The translations under genes were made by a program, and so were the position numbers. From NCBI RefSeq assembly GCF_002896875.1, contig NZ_CP023283.1, forward strand, positions 1 to 34,165: a DNA stretch of 34,165 bases. Reading direction: 5' to 3'. Every line of letters starts with the position of its first letter. Position 1 is the first letter of the stretch. Shown here piece after piece: positions 16,832 through 24,809 of the stretch. Below the pieces are notes generated by a model. It was not told the DNA's origin and did not search any database. It worked only from the letters and a program-made list of their open reading frames with translations. Origin of the DNA: Nostoc sp. CENA543 (lineage in GTDB: Bacteria > Cyanobacteriota > Cyanobacteriia > Cyanobacteriales > Nostocaceae).

Positions 16832-16909
16832 CTTGCTAAAATCTCTGTGTGTTGTTTGACAACCAGAGGGCGATCGCCAGATTCGCAGTCCATGCGATCG
16901 CTCTCCCCA

Positions 16910-17107
16910 TTACTGAAAAAAACCTTCTCTCGATACATCCACAGCACAAGCTGTTGCTTCCCAGCCCAGCGCGTTGAGAAATTGCGTAACATCGCCGATT
17001 GTGACATCGGCATCAATTTGCAGTGCTAAAAATTGGGGATGTTGTCTGATTTGGGTGAGTAATTGTTGGGTTTGTGCAATTAATTCTAGTAGTGGTTGAT
17101 TCTGCAT
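16910..17107 (-). CDS. Small unknown protein, 65 residues
   Basis: This encodes a 65-residue protein beginning MQNQPLLELIAQTQQLLTQI, probably helical at first and then with ALQIDADVTIGDVTQFLNAL. I prefer this frame to an overlapping minus-strand frame at 16828-17016 because its composition is protein-like and its start lies 11 nt after the previous gene's stop. It has no recognised family. The 78 bp downstream contain two HIP1 octamers (near 16871 and 16896) and no gene. Confidence 0.5.
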   Translation of the reverse strand: MQNQPLLELIAQTQQLLTQIRQHPQFLALQIDADVTIGDVTQFLNALGWEATACAVDVSREGFFQ

Positions 17108-17118
17108 AATTCACCTCA

Positions 17119-17385
17119 TCAAAATAGTGACAATTGCAATGATTCTTGACTGATTACAGAACTCTTTGTAGTCACACCTTCCACTTCATAACAACGAGTA
17201 GTTAAAGCTTTGTGATTCAGCTTTAAATCTGCTTTTTTTCGTTGTCCTGCTAATGGACGAAAAATAAATTGTGGGGCTTGGATTGTGCCTGTTTTATACA
17301 GGTATTGATACATTGTTCTGTCTATTTGATACACTTTCGTAGACGATAACCAAGTGCTGTCATGAACTCTGCTTAAGTTGTTCAT
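17119..17385 (-). CDS. Small basic protein, 88 residues
   Basis: This is an 88-residue protein of unknown family whose ATG overlaps the stop of the preceding gene (ATGA at 17385-17382). The middle is basic (RPLAGQRKKADLKLNHK) and suggests nucleic-acid binding. The N-terminal part (YQIDRTMYQYLYKTGTIQ) could form a small helix-turn-helix or MerR-like start, but I cannot confirm this. It belongs to the same operon as the actin-like gene. Confidence 0.58.
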   Translation of the reverse strand: MNNLSRVHDSTWLSSTKVYQIDRTMYQYLYKTGTIQAPQFIFRPLAGQRKKADLKLNHKALTTRCYEVEGVTTKSSVISQESLQLSLF

Positions 17386-17639
17386 GAGGCTACCCCCTTA
17401 AATTGATTAGCCATAGAAGCTATTCCTGCTTTATTCGGTTGAATTGCTGTTGGTGTAGACACCTGATTTTTTGGAAATGTTTGTAAATTGATCCCACCCT
17501 GAAAAATCAGCTTCTCCACTGCTGCTGATAGTGCCTGTGTTGGGGCATCTTGAGGAATACCAAACATCTGGCACAATTCATAAACTGCTAAGTATGAGAT
17601 GCTTATACGCCGAGATTCATAGGACGTTTTATCAGCCAC
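17382..17639 (-). CDS. Small protein, possible ParR-like partner of the actin ATPase
   Basis: This is an 85-residue protein encoded 4 nt after the actin-like gene. The N-terminal half, SRRISISYLAVYELCQMFGI followed by a helix through ALSAAVEKLIF, has a strand-helix-helix pattern that could be a ribbon-helix-helix DNA-binding domain. The C-terminal half is polar and could be a flexible tail contacting filaments. In ParMRC systems the ParR gene directly follows parM, so the position fits. The 59-residue gene at 19000 is a competing candidate for the DNA-binding partner. The assignment is inferential. Confidence 0.58.
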   Translation of the reverse strand: MADKTSYESRRISISYLAVYELCQMFGIPQDAPTQALSAAVEKLIFQGGINLQTFPKNQVSTPTAIQPNKAGIASMANQFKGVAS

Positions 17640-17643
17640 TTGT

Positions 17644-18759
17644 TTACACTCCTATTGAGTTTTCTGTTAATAACTTCAGTCCAAACGCATTGATGAATTG
17701 GGGATTTGGTAAGACTACAAAGCCTAAACCAGCGAGATTTTGATCCACCACTGGCAGTGAAACACCACCACCCCAAGCAATAAGGTATTTAGCTCTATCC
17801 AGGTAATTACCAGAGGTAACGAAATTGGCGAATTTCTCAATTCTTGTAGCCCACCAATCATCAAGACATTGCCTATATTCAGCCTCAAAATTCTTGCCTG
17901 TGAGGTGATTTCCTCCGTAAGTTAAAGTTCCTTCCAAAATTCCTTTGTTCACTAAAGAAGGTGAATGTTTGACATCTTTGGATAGCAGACTTACTTTGTC
18001 GTTTCTCTTGTCTAATGCTTCTGCAATCATTGAGTGCAGTTCACCGCATCCACCTTCAATTAGATGGCGGTCTATGACTGCACCATTGCCGTTAAATACG
18101 GTAATTAGCCAAGTTGATGAACCGATATCAAGGGCGATGGCAATTTCTGATTCTTCTAGGGCTAGAGTTGGTTCACCGAATAAGCAATGGGCGATGCTTC
18201 CAAACCCTTCGGGATAAATGCCTGTAACTACGATTTCAACAGTTTTGGTGATAATTTCTCGATTTACGGGGTGTTTGTGTTGGAAGGTGTGAGTACCTTG
18301 CACTCTGCGCTTGATTTCTCCTCCCCAGCGTTCTGGGTTGTGGTTACTCAAGCTAATTGAAAGTTTCATACCATCTGGGACATTCAGAACTGCCAAATCT
18401 GCAAGGATGCTTTCTAGTGCCAGTTCTGCTTTTTTAGATTTGTCTTCGTGCAATAAGCTGTGGTCAAGTTTTGCGATCGCTGCACTACCCCAGAAAAATT
18501 GAGTGTCTTTTAAGTCTTTGCGTGAACCTTCGACATAACGAACCCAGCACCCATCTTTAGAAATGGTTTCGTGATGACGAATGTTCCGGTTGCGAACTAC
18601 TGAGTAGGCGGCTGGCATCATGATACAAAAATCACCATAGGTTGCCTTGCCATACCCAGCACCAGGGTCTTTACCTGCAATCAGGGCATTTAACCCAGAT
18701 TTGGCAAGCAAGTTAGCTTGAACAAGCCAATTTTTGTCATTGGTGTATGTGGTTGTCAT
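17644..18759 (-). CDS. Actin-like plasmid segregation ATPase (ParM/StbA-like), copy 1
   Basis: This is a 371-residue actin-fold protein from ATG 18759; the frame is open upstream to 18864, but that extension does not look like protein. Visible nucleotide-binding elements are a glycine-rich KDPGAGYGKA (30-39) at the phosphate-1 position, LDIGSSTWLITVF (210-222) as phosphate 2, and AWGGGVSLP (328-336) as the adenosine motif. The typical closing segment is PQFINAFGLKLL. Such proteins polymerise and push plasmid copies apart. The phosphate-1 loop is unusual: it has Pro after the Asp and lies after about 30 residues. It is the first gene of an eight-gene operon and diverges from a small ribbon-helix-helix-like gene across a repeat-rich region. 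Confidence 0.83.
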   Translation of the reverse strand: MTTTYTNDKNWLVQANLLAKSGLNALIAGKDPGAGYGKATYGDFCIMMPAAYSVVRNRNIRHHETISKDGCWVRYVEGSRKDLKDTQFFWGSAAIAKLDHSLLHEDKSKKAELALESILADLAVLNVPDGMKLSISLSNHNPERWGGEIKRRVQGTHTFQHKHPVNREIITKTVEIVVTGIYPEGFGSIAHCLFGEPTLALEESEIAIALDIGSSTWLITVFNGNGAVIDRHLIEGGCGELHSMIAEALDKRNDKVSLLSKDVKHSPSLVNKGILEGTLTYGGNHLTGKNFEAEYRQCLDDWWATRIEKFANFVTSGNYLDRAKYLIAWGGGVSLPVVDQNLAGLGFVVLPNPQFINAFGLKLLTENSIGV

Positions 18760-18920
18760 GGTTCTGATTATTGGTAAAAGTCTGAATCTTTCTGGCTTTA
18801 GAGAATTTAGAGGCTGAATCGCCTTTAATCCACACATCCAGTTTTTGGTAAGCCTAAACATCACTTTCTGGCTTCTATTGCCTTTGTTGGGTGGTTATTT
18901 TTGGCTGTCTACTGTCATGC

Positions 18921-19197
18921 TAACGCAATATTGTGCTGTTGCAATAACACAATAGATGAAGTTTTGTTATTGCAACAGTAAAATGAGTCAATAAATCTTA
19001 TGAGTAATGGCATGGGGAGACGTAACAATCCAGACTATTCACAAATAACTGCTCTAGTACCAAAAGACCTTGCTAAAAAGTTTCGCGTCTACTGCACGGA
19101 ACAGGAAATTCAGATCACCGACGCAGTTGAAGAAGCAATCAAGGAGTATCTGAGTAAAAGAGGTGTCCCACTCACTTGATGTTGCAATATTGCGTTA
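18921..19197. repeat. Nested inverted repeats around the small RHH-like gene; candidate centromere/operators
   Basis: TAACGCAATATTG (18921-18933) is exactly inverted as CAATATTGCGTTA (19185-19197), so the pair brackets the small gene at 19000-19179. Inside, CTGTTGCAATAACA (18936-18949) is inverted as TGTTATTGCAACAG (18965-18978). All carry a GCAATA core, and TGTTGCAATA recurs at 19180-19189. Located between the divergent actin-like operon and the small gene, they look like binding sites for a small dimeric regulator or partition adaptor. Confidence 0.7.
19000..19179 (+). CDS. Small ribbon-helix-helix-like DNA-binding protein, 59 residues
   Basis: This short gene (ATG 19000, TGA 19177-19179) encodes 59 residues. 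After a basic start (MSNGMGRRNNP), the segment SQITALVPKDLAKKFRVYC can form the beta-strand and first helix, and ITDAVEEAIKEYLSKRG the second helix of a CopG/Arc-type fold. It is divergent from the actin-like operon and bracketed by exact inverted repeats with a GCAATA core, so it is likely to bind them, as autorepressor, centromere adaptor or both. The fold is a pattern call. Confidence 0.72.
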   Translation: MSNGMGRRNNPDYSQITALVPKDLAKKFRVYCTEQEIQITDAVEEAIKEYLSKRGVPLT

Positions 19198-19289
19198 AGA
19201 TCACTTTGAACAAGAAAATATACAGTTTCAAAGATTAGGACTCAGTACAGTTTGTGTTAAATTCACATCATTAATCTTTAAAGTCACCA

Positions 19290-20024
19290 ATGACGATCGT
19301 GCAAGACCCAGTAGCAGATTTTCAACTCCCACCGCACAATGAAGCGGCGTTAGAGCAAATTAGGGAGGCGAAAGACTATGAATCTGCTCTTGCTCTAGCG
19401 GCTGGTGGTGCTGCACTCGTATCTGGTGGCATGATTCATCCGTTAGGCTGGGTTCTTTTTGCAATGGCTTATAAGCCATTGTACCGAGTTGAAAAACTCG
19501 CGCGACTGGAAAAATTAATGACTGTACTTTTAAGTGAGTTTAAAACTCAGGGAGTACAAGTCTTTCCGGTACTGAAGGTAGAAGATAACCATCCTATTGA
19601 CTTGTTTATCAGATTTCCCAAAAAGGCACACCTGATTATCTCTATTCGTTCGCGGGGAGAGAGTGAGGTGGTCTACAACGAAAAACGGGAAATTCTACAG
19701 GTAAAAAAGAAGAATAAGAGTGGTTTAACTACCTGGAGACCCTGCCCATTAGTTGAGCTATCGGATTATGAAAGATGGGTCACTAAAAATAGAGCTTTGT
19801 TCGGAATGACCTCAAAAGAGGTAACAAAAACACCGACAGCAAAAGTTTTGGTCTTATGGAGTCCTACAAAGGCAGCAGAAGACCACAACCCACATCTTTA
19901 TTCTGAGATGGGAAGCATGAAGCTTCTAGCTCTCAGAAGAAAAGGTACAGCATTTGTTATTCAAGAGGAGGAAGTAACAGAGTTGGTTAGGGCTTGGTTA
20001 GCCAAGTACGAAGAGACTAAATAG
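19290..20024 (+). CDS. Unknown protein with membrane segment and possible nuclease-like core
   Basis: This is a 244-residue protein of unrecognised family. A hydrophobic stretch at about 33-62 (ALALAAGGAALVSGGMI, then WVLFAMAY) is probably one hairpin or one or two membrane segments. It is followed by a basic-acidic helix and then a soluble domain with the strands VQVFPVLKV, IDLFIRFP and HLIISIRSRGESEVVY. The Asp before LFIRF and the later charged strand faintly resemble a PD-(D/E)XK or NERD-type restriction fold, but the second acidic position is not clear. It stands between the RHH-like gene and the primase-helicase gene, followed by a terminator, so it is probably transcribed alone. Function unknown. 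Confidence 0.65.
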   Translation: MTIVQDPVADFQLPPHNEAALEQIREAKDYESALALAAGGAALVSGGMIHPLGWVLFAMAYKPLYRVEKLARLEKLMTVLLSEFKTQGVQVFPVLKVEDNHPIDLFIRFPKKAHLIISIRSRGESEVVYNEKREILQVKKKNKSGLTTWRPCPLVELSDYERWVTKNRALFGMTSKEVTKTPTAKVLVLWSPTKAAEDHNPHLYSEMGSMKLLALRRKGTAFVIQEEEVTELVRAWLAKYEETK

Positions 20025-20031
20025 TGAAAAC

Positions 20032-20056
20032 CCCGTGTCTCGACGAGACAACAGGG
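20032..20056 (+). terminator. Rho-independent-type terminator
   Basis: CCCGTGTCTC and GAGACAACAGGG pair around a GAC loop, with two bulged adenines, and are followed by CTTTCTAATTT. It directly follows the 19290-20024 gene. The remaining gap to 20298 has no further gene; a short open stretch near 20165-20230 looks like chance or a remnant. Confidence 0.55.
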
Positions 20057-20298
20057 CTTTCTAATTTCTATTCAATTGGAATTGGGAATTGGGTTTTGAC
20101 AGAGCCTAATTAATATCCCTACCAGTAATTTTATCTTACTTTTTTGGAGTATTAAGCCATTGTAACATCGGCAACCAAAATAGAAAGAGCAACTCAGAAA
20201 TTTGATGAAATTGAATTGCTGAAGGCTTAGATAGAAGATTACTGCCCAAGGATAGCTCCAATTCCTCCAAAACAAACATTTAATGGAGGATTAGGAAA

Positions 20299-22782
20299 AT
20301 GTCGTTACAAGTATTGAATGACTCAGCTACCAAAAATAAACCAGTAGAAGTTAGCAAAACTAACCCCTGTCCCCACTGTGGAAAACCAGACTGGTGCTAC
20401 TCCATCGGTGAACTAACAGTCTGCAACCGAGATGCTGAACCCGCTACTGGCTGGGAGAGAACATCTAAAACCGACCGCAACGGCAAACCATACTACGCAC
20501 TAGCCACAGCCAAAAAATCACCACGTCCCCAAGGCAAGGAAGAATACGTTTACACCGACATAGCCGGTAATCCCTTAATTAAGGTCACAATCATTCGCCC
20601 AGGTAAGACCAAAGATAAGGATGTCTTTCAGGAATATTGGGACGGAACACGTTGGACGAAAGCCAAAGACTTTTCACCAGAACAAAAACGCTCCCACCAG
20701 CAACAAATTACCATCTATCGTTACGCCGAAATCAGGGAAGCGATCGCGTCAGGTAAAACCATCTTCATAGTCGAAGGTGAACGCCTAGCTGATAGCCTTT
20801 GGGCAAGAGACATAGCAGCCACTACCAACATCGGCGGTGCTGGCAAGTATCGCTCCTACGGCAACTACCAAAGTGCTTTAGAAGGTGCTAACCTAGTTCT
20901 TTGTCCCGACCGTGACGAGCCAGGGCTAAAGCACATGGAAGATATTAATGAAGACTTCCCAGATGCCAAGTGGTTGTATGCCCCACCCAGCGATTTTTAC
21001 TGGACACACTTACCCAAACATGGCGGATTGGATATTCAAGACTGGATAGACGACGGAGCAACAGCCGAAGACATCCTGCAAGCCATCGAGGATAGACGCA
21101 TTGTAGTAGATGCGCTCAACGAAACCCTAGAACTCGTTGCCGAGAGGGATAGACCAGCCCAAAGTAAGTATAAACAAAAATTGAATGCCATTCGTGCCGT
21201 GTGGGGAGAACGCCTACGCTGGAATACCCTCAAAAAACAAGTAGAACTCGACGGTAAACGATTACCACTTGACCGCATTGATTTACAAGTGGCAATTGAT
21301 ATTGACATTGACATCAGTAAAGAACAAGCCAAAGGCATTGTTTTAAAACTGGCTCAAGCCAACTCTTACAGCCCAGTAGTGGAGTATTTAGAATCAGTCG
21401 AAGGGCGTTACCCCAATGTAGATGTCAGTTTGTTAGATAAATTAGCCGAACGTTATTTTGGCACTACTGACCCACTACACGCCGCACTGATGAAGCGCAC
21501 TTTAATCGCCGCCGTCGCCAGGGCATTTGAGCCGGGGTGTAAACACGATGAAATTACCATCCTCCAAGGTAAGCAGAAATCCCTCAAATCCACATTCTGG
21601 GAAGTTTTAGCCGGGGAAGAATTTTTCACCGATGACCTCAACGGCACAGAGAAAGATGAGGTATTAAAAATCAGCCAGTATTGGATTTTAGAATATGCCG
21701 AGTTTGAGAACGCCTACAAGAAAAAGGATGTCTCCCAACTCAAAGCGTTTCTGTCCAGAAAGAAAGACTCAATGCGTCGCCCTTATGGGACTGATATTGA
21801 GGATTTCCCCCGTCCATCAATCTTAGTAGGAACTACCAATTTAGATGAATTTCTCTATGACCCCACTGGGGAACGTCGCTTTTGGGTAATTAAGGTTTTA
21901 TTTAAGAAAATACCCATCCACCTGCTAGAGCAAGAACGAGATTTAATTTGGGCAACGGCTGTAGCTGCCTACCGTAATGGTGAACAATGGCGACTGACTG
22001 AACAAGAAGATGAATGGTTAGACGCAGCCAATAAACAATACCAAAGCACCGACACATGGGAAGAGGCGGTAATGGCTTGGGCTGAGTTACACAAGGAAGT
22101 ATCTGTAGGGGAAATCCTCAGCGATGTCCTCAAGATTGAGTTAGCCAAGCAGAGTAAAGCCGAACAGAACCGTGTAGCTGCTATTTTACGTTCTCACGGC
22201 TGGACAAGGGGCGATCGCAAACGGGTAAAGGGTCGATTAATTCGTCCCTGGCTTCGACCCCAACAGGAAGTGGAACAAGAGGTGGAACGGGGGGTGGAAC
22301 AGGAGGTGGAACAGCCTCAAACCCTTGTAAAACATGACTTCCAGCCAGAGTGTTCCACCTGTTCCACCAATTCCCCCCAAACTTTGCCAAATTTTGAGAG
22401 CAATAATAAAACTGCCCCCTCAACACTGCTAGAAGTAACACCCCAAGAAATAGAACCGCTAGAAAAAAATCAAAAAAGTTTAGAGGAACAGGGGGTGGAA
22501 CAACTTGTAGATGAGCCGCAAACCCAGTCACCACAAGTAATAGAAGAGTGTTCCACCTCCCGTTCCACCCCCTGTTCCACCTCCCTATTTGTGGATGAAA
22601 AACAGGCACTAGTTGTAAATGTAGGACTGATGAGGGACTGCATTGCGGATCAATCGTGGGAAATGATCAACTCATTTTTAGAAGAATGGACTGATGAGTT
22701 TAAAGCAGCAGTGTGGCAGGAATTAACCCCAGAAGAACGCAAAGCAGTTAAGCAACTAAAGCGAGGTAACACCCATGAATAA
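20299..22782 (+). CDS. Zinc-finger/TOPRIM primase with VapE/D5-type helicase; probable plasmid replication protein
   Basis: This is an 827-residue replication protein. Residues 24-42 hold a zinc-binding cluster (CPHCGKPDWC, then a later Cys42). Residues 155-206 form a TOPRIM fold with the catalytic Glu159 in FIVEGE and the acidic pair Asp204/Asp206 in CPDRDEPG. Residues 380-560 are a VapE/D5-like helicase: a P-loop GKQKSLKS (424-431), a Walker B-like YWILEYAEFE, and GTTNLDEFLYDPTGERRFW, the signature of superfamily 3-like helicases. The tail from about 655 is low in complexity and is encoded by a 12-bp repeat (see 22271-22579). ATG 20299 is preceded by GGAGG. It is the best initiator-primase candidate on the plasmid; the last 8 nt overlap the next gene. 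Confidence 0.88.
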   Translation: MSLQVLNDSATKNKPVEVSKTNPCPHCGKPDWCYSIGELTVCNRDAEPATGWERTSKTDRNGKPYYALATAKKSPRPQGKEEYVYTDIAGNPLIKVTIIRPGKTKDKDVFQEYWDGTRWTKAKDFSPEQKRSHQQQITIYRYAEIREAIASGKTIFIVEGERLADSLWARDIAATTNIGGAGKYRSYGNYQSALEGANLVLCPDRDEPGLKHMEDINEDFPDAKWLYAPPSDFYWTHLPKHGGLDIQDWIDDGATAEDILQAIEDRRIVVDALNETLELVAERDRPAQSKYKQKLNAIRAVWGERLRWNTLKKQVELDGKRLPLDRIDLQVAIDIDIDISKEQAKGIVLKLAQANSYSPVVEYLESVEGRYPNVDVSLLDKLAERYFGTTDPLHAALMKRTLIAAVARAFEPGCKHDEITILQGKQKSLKSTFWEVLAGEEFFTDDLNGTEKDEVLKISQYWILEYAEFENAYKKKDVSQLKAFLSRKKDSMRRPYGTDIEDFPRPSILVGTTNLDEFLYDPTGERRFWVIKVLFKKIPIHLLEQERDLIWATAVAAYRNGEQWRLTEQEDEWLDAANKQYQSTDTWEEAVMAWAELHKEVSVGEILSDVLKIELAKQSKAEQNRVAAILRSHGWTRGDRKRVKGRLIRPWLRPQQEVEQEVERGVEQEVEQPQTLVKHDFQPECSTCSTNSPQTLPNFESNNKTAPSTLLEVTPQEIEPLEKNQKSLEEQGVEQLVDEPQTQSPQVIEECSTSRSTPCSTSLFVDEKQALVVNVGLMRDCIADQSWEMINSFLEEWTDEFKAAVWQELTPEERKAVKQLKRGNTHE
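22271..22579. repeat. 12-bp TGGAAC repeats in both orientations inside the primase gene
   Basis: TGGAAC occurs at 22271, 22283, 22295 and 22307 (exact 12-bp steps, GTGGAAC context) and again at 22496. The inverse GTTCCA occurs at 22352, 22361, 22550, 22562 and 22574 (the last three again 12 bp apart). The repeats encode VEQEVERGVEQEVEQ and then CST-rich stretches. Five copies face each way, so single strands could fold into hairpins. Confidence 0.8.
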
Positions 22783-23029
22783 ACCAGCGAAATCACCACG
22801 AGTCTTAAAAATGCACCCAGAGATGGGGGATTTAGCAGATCAACAGATGGACGCAGATAGAGAGTGGTTTATCAATCATCCGTTTGCTACCAAATATTAC
22901 CGCCAGCCCTTTGAGTGCGAAGTGGCAGAATTTGCAGCCCTGGAACCGGGGCGAAAACTCAAAAAAATGTTGGTTATGAAAGTAGACGAAGGGGCAAGAG
23001 CCAGGAGACCTATATTTGAGGATATGTAA
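22775..23029 (+). CDS. Small unknown protein coupled to the primase gene
   Basis: This is an 84-residue, charged, soluble protein whose ATG lies 8 nt inside the end of the primase-helicase gene, so the two are translationally coupled. It begins MNKPAKSPRVLKMHPEMGD and contains NHPFATKYYRQPFECEVAEF; no family or catalytic motif is recognised. Small proteins coupled to a replication gene are often copy-number or loading factors, but no such evidence is seen here. Confidence 0.68.
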   Translation: MNKPAKSPRVLKMHPEMGDLADQQMDADREWFINHPFATKYYRQPFECEVAEFAALEPGRKLKKMLVMKVDEGARARRPIFEDM

Positions 23030-23044
23030 TCAGATAAAAAAGGA

Positions 23045-23500
23045 TTAGCCAAACAGGTTGTCCAAAAAACCAGTTTTTAATTCACCAGGAATTAAACTAG
23101 AATCCTCATCATCATCCTCCTCCTGCTCCTCCAGTTCAGGCATTTCCTGAACTACAGCCGAATGGCTACCGTTACCATCAACAGCAGCAGCAAAAGGTAA
23201 CGGCACATAAGCATAAACCTCAGCATCCAAACCCAACTCCAGAGCCATAATGCCGAAATGAGATTCCGCCATCCGCCGTGAAATCAGATAAGAACAACGC
23301 ACCTGCTGAGGCGAAACCCCCCCCAACCGAGATTGAGCGCGGGGGAGAAAATACATCACCAACATCTCCTCCAACAACCTCTTAGCCTCAGTCGCCGACA
23401 AAGAATTGAGATAATCAGCAATCACAGCCATTGGTGTTCCCTCTATCGGCTGGAAGCGAGGCAAAGACAAACTCTTACGCTTTTTTTTGGCTCCTGTCAC
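23045..23500 (-). CDS. Possible adaptor protein of the second actin-like system
   Basis: This is a 151-residue protein read after the second actin-like gene and overlapping its end by 26 nt. It has a strongly basic start (TGAKKKRKSLSLPRF), a central helical section (about 30-95) and a very acidic tail (ELEEQEEDDDEDSSL) ending in a hydrophobic GFLDNLFG. A basic DNA-binding end plus an acidic, filament-contacting tail is the arrangement expected of ParR-like adaptors, and gene order (actin first, adaptor second) is as in ParMRC. No specific family is recognised; the role is inferred. Confidence 0.66.
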   Translation of the reverse strand: MTGAKKKRKSLSLPRFQPIEGTPMAVIADYLNSLSATEAKRLLEEMLVMYFLPRAQSRLGGVSPQQVRCSYLISRRMAESHFGIMALELGLDAEVYAYVPLPFAAAVDGNGSHSAVVQEMPELEEQEEDDDEDSSLIPGELKTGFLDNLFG

Positions 23501-24809
23501 CTTTAACCTCTTTCACCCTATCCAACAGCTGATCCATCATGCCAAAACAATCAACCAAGCGAAAAGGCAGCTCCTGCTCACCATCGCCGTAACCAATAAA
23601 AAAAGTAGATTGAATTTGACGAGTAATATTGTCCATCCACACCAAATTGCTCAAGCGTTTGCTTGTATCTTTATGCTTATAACCAGGAGCGCGTTTACCC
23701 TTGACCAGAGTATTACCAGTACCAGCATCAGGAGCGCAATTAAAGAAAGTCTCCAATTCGGGTTCTAAAAAAGCCGCCGCCCCACCACCAACAATCACAT
23801 CATTCACCCACTCAGGTAAATTCAACTGCAACCACTGCTGGAGGCGAAACCAATAATTACTCGTAGCCACAGAAATAGCAGCAGCAATATCCTGTATCTC
23901 CCGCTCCCGTAAAGAAGCATCCTTAGCAGCAGCTAATCCTTGAATCGCCTTCAAATTAATCCATTGCGGATGCACAGTACAACTAGGCAGCCCATATTTT
24001 TGGTATTGCTGACCGTAAACCTCCATCCTCGCCTCATACAAACCCAGAAACATAGCCGCAGCCAACTGGTCACGACCAATACCAGAAACACGAGAACAGA
24101 CCATCTCCAGAAACAAACTAAAACCCAACTGCGGACTATCGGCAAACTTCCGCACCCCCTGCTCAAAATAAAGCAGAGTCGTATTCCGGTGGCCCAACAT
24201 CAAAACAGCCACCTTGCGGTGTTGTAACCCAGACACACCATTGCGTTTAGTGTAGATAGCTAACAGACCAGCCCCTTCAGGACGGCAGAGAAAATGCTCA
24301 GACAACTGAACATTCCAAGATTGTCCACGAAACTTAAACTCAGCCAACATCTTCTGCAATTGCGCGTGAAAGCGTGGGTGGTCATTGTACTCATTCCAAG
24401 GCAGCAAGAAAGCCAGATGTACAACAACATGAGCCTTGCCGCCCTTACCATTTTTAGTAGAACTGACCTCATGCTTTTCTAAAATCACCCCGATAGCAGC
24501 CAGAACCTTATACAAAGCATTTTCATACTTACGTTCCTTAATGCGGTCGATATCAGCAAACACCAAAGCGAAATCACCAACCACAAAAATCTGATTTTGC
24601 CATTCAACAAAAGCCTCATGTTCAGGTAAAGGAATACCATTCCAGAGTTGACCTTGTTGGTAACGTAGAAAATCAGACTTGTTAATTTGCTCCAGATGAG
24701 GAGACATCATCAAAAACTGAGGTTTAGACCAGCCCTTAAATTGGTAGATCACCTTAGTACCAGAGCTGCCCACGTCAACCGACACAAAAAGGATATGGTT
24801 GTCAGCCAT
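23475..24809 (-). CDS. Actin-like plasmid segregation ATPase (ParM-like), copy 2
   Basis: This is a 444-residue actin-fold protein, distinct from the one at 17644. Phosphate-1 motif VDVGSSGTKV is at 11-20, a phosphate-2-like VAVLMLGHRNTTLLYF lies near residue 195-210, and the adenosine motif VIVGGGAAAFL lies near 340, followed by the helix ending ELETFF. The phosphate-2 site has a His in place of the usual Gly/Asp context, so hydrolysis may be atypical. It is longer than R1 ParM (about 320). It starts with ATG 24809 and overlaps the adaptor-like gene at its 3' end. Upstream lie spaced TGTG repeats that could be its cis site. Confidence 0.8.
   Translation of the reverse strand: MADNHILFVSVDVGSSGTKVIYQFKGWSKPQFLMMSPHLEQINKSDFLRYQQGQLWNGIPLPEHEAFVEWQNQIFVVGDFALVFADIDRIKERKYENALYKVLAAIGVILEKHEVSSTKNGKGGKAHVVVHLAFLLPWNEYNDHPRFHAQLQKMLAEFKFRGQSWNVQLSEHFLCRPEGAGLLAIYTKRNGVSGLQHRKVAVLMLGHRNTTLLYFEQGVRKFADSPQLGFSLFLEMVCSRVSGIGRDQLAAAMFLGLYEARMEVYGQQYQKYGLPSCTVHPQWINLKAIQGLAAAKDASLREREIQDIAAAISVATSNYWFRLQQWLQLNLPEWVNDVIVGGGAAAFLEPELETFFNCAPDAGTGNTLVKGKRAPGYKHKDTSKRLSNLVWMDNITRQIQSTFFIGYGDGEQELPFRLVDCFGMMDQLLDRVKEVKGDRSQKKA

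Noticed and set aside
16828-17016. Minus-strand 62-residue frame
   Set aside because: It overlaps the better-looking 16910-17107 gene and runs through HIP1-rich sequence; it has no family resemblance.
18760-18864. Upstream extension of the first actin-like gene
   Set aside because: The 35 extra residues look non-protein-like and have no supporting ribosome-binding site; ATG 18759 is preferred.
20165-20230. Short open stretch that reads like a peptide before the primase gene
   Set aside because: Only about 22 codons with no usable start codon; cannot be supported as a gene.
22181-22609. Minus-strand frame rich in PPVPP
   Set aside because: It is the opposite-strand reading of the 12-bp repeats in the primase gene.
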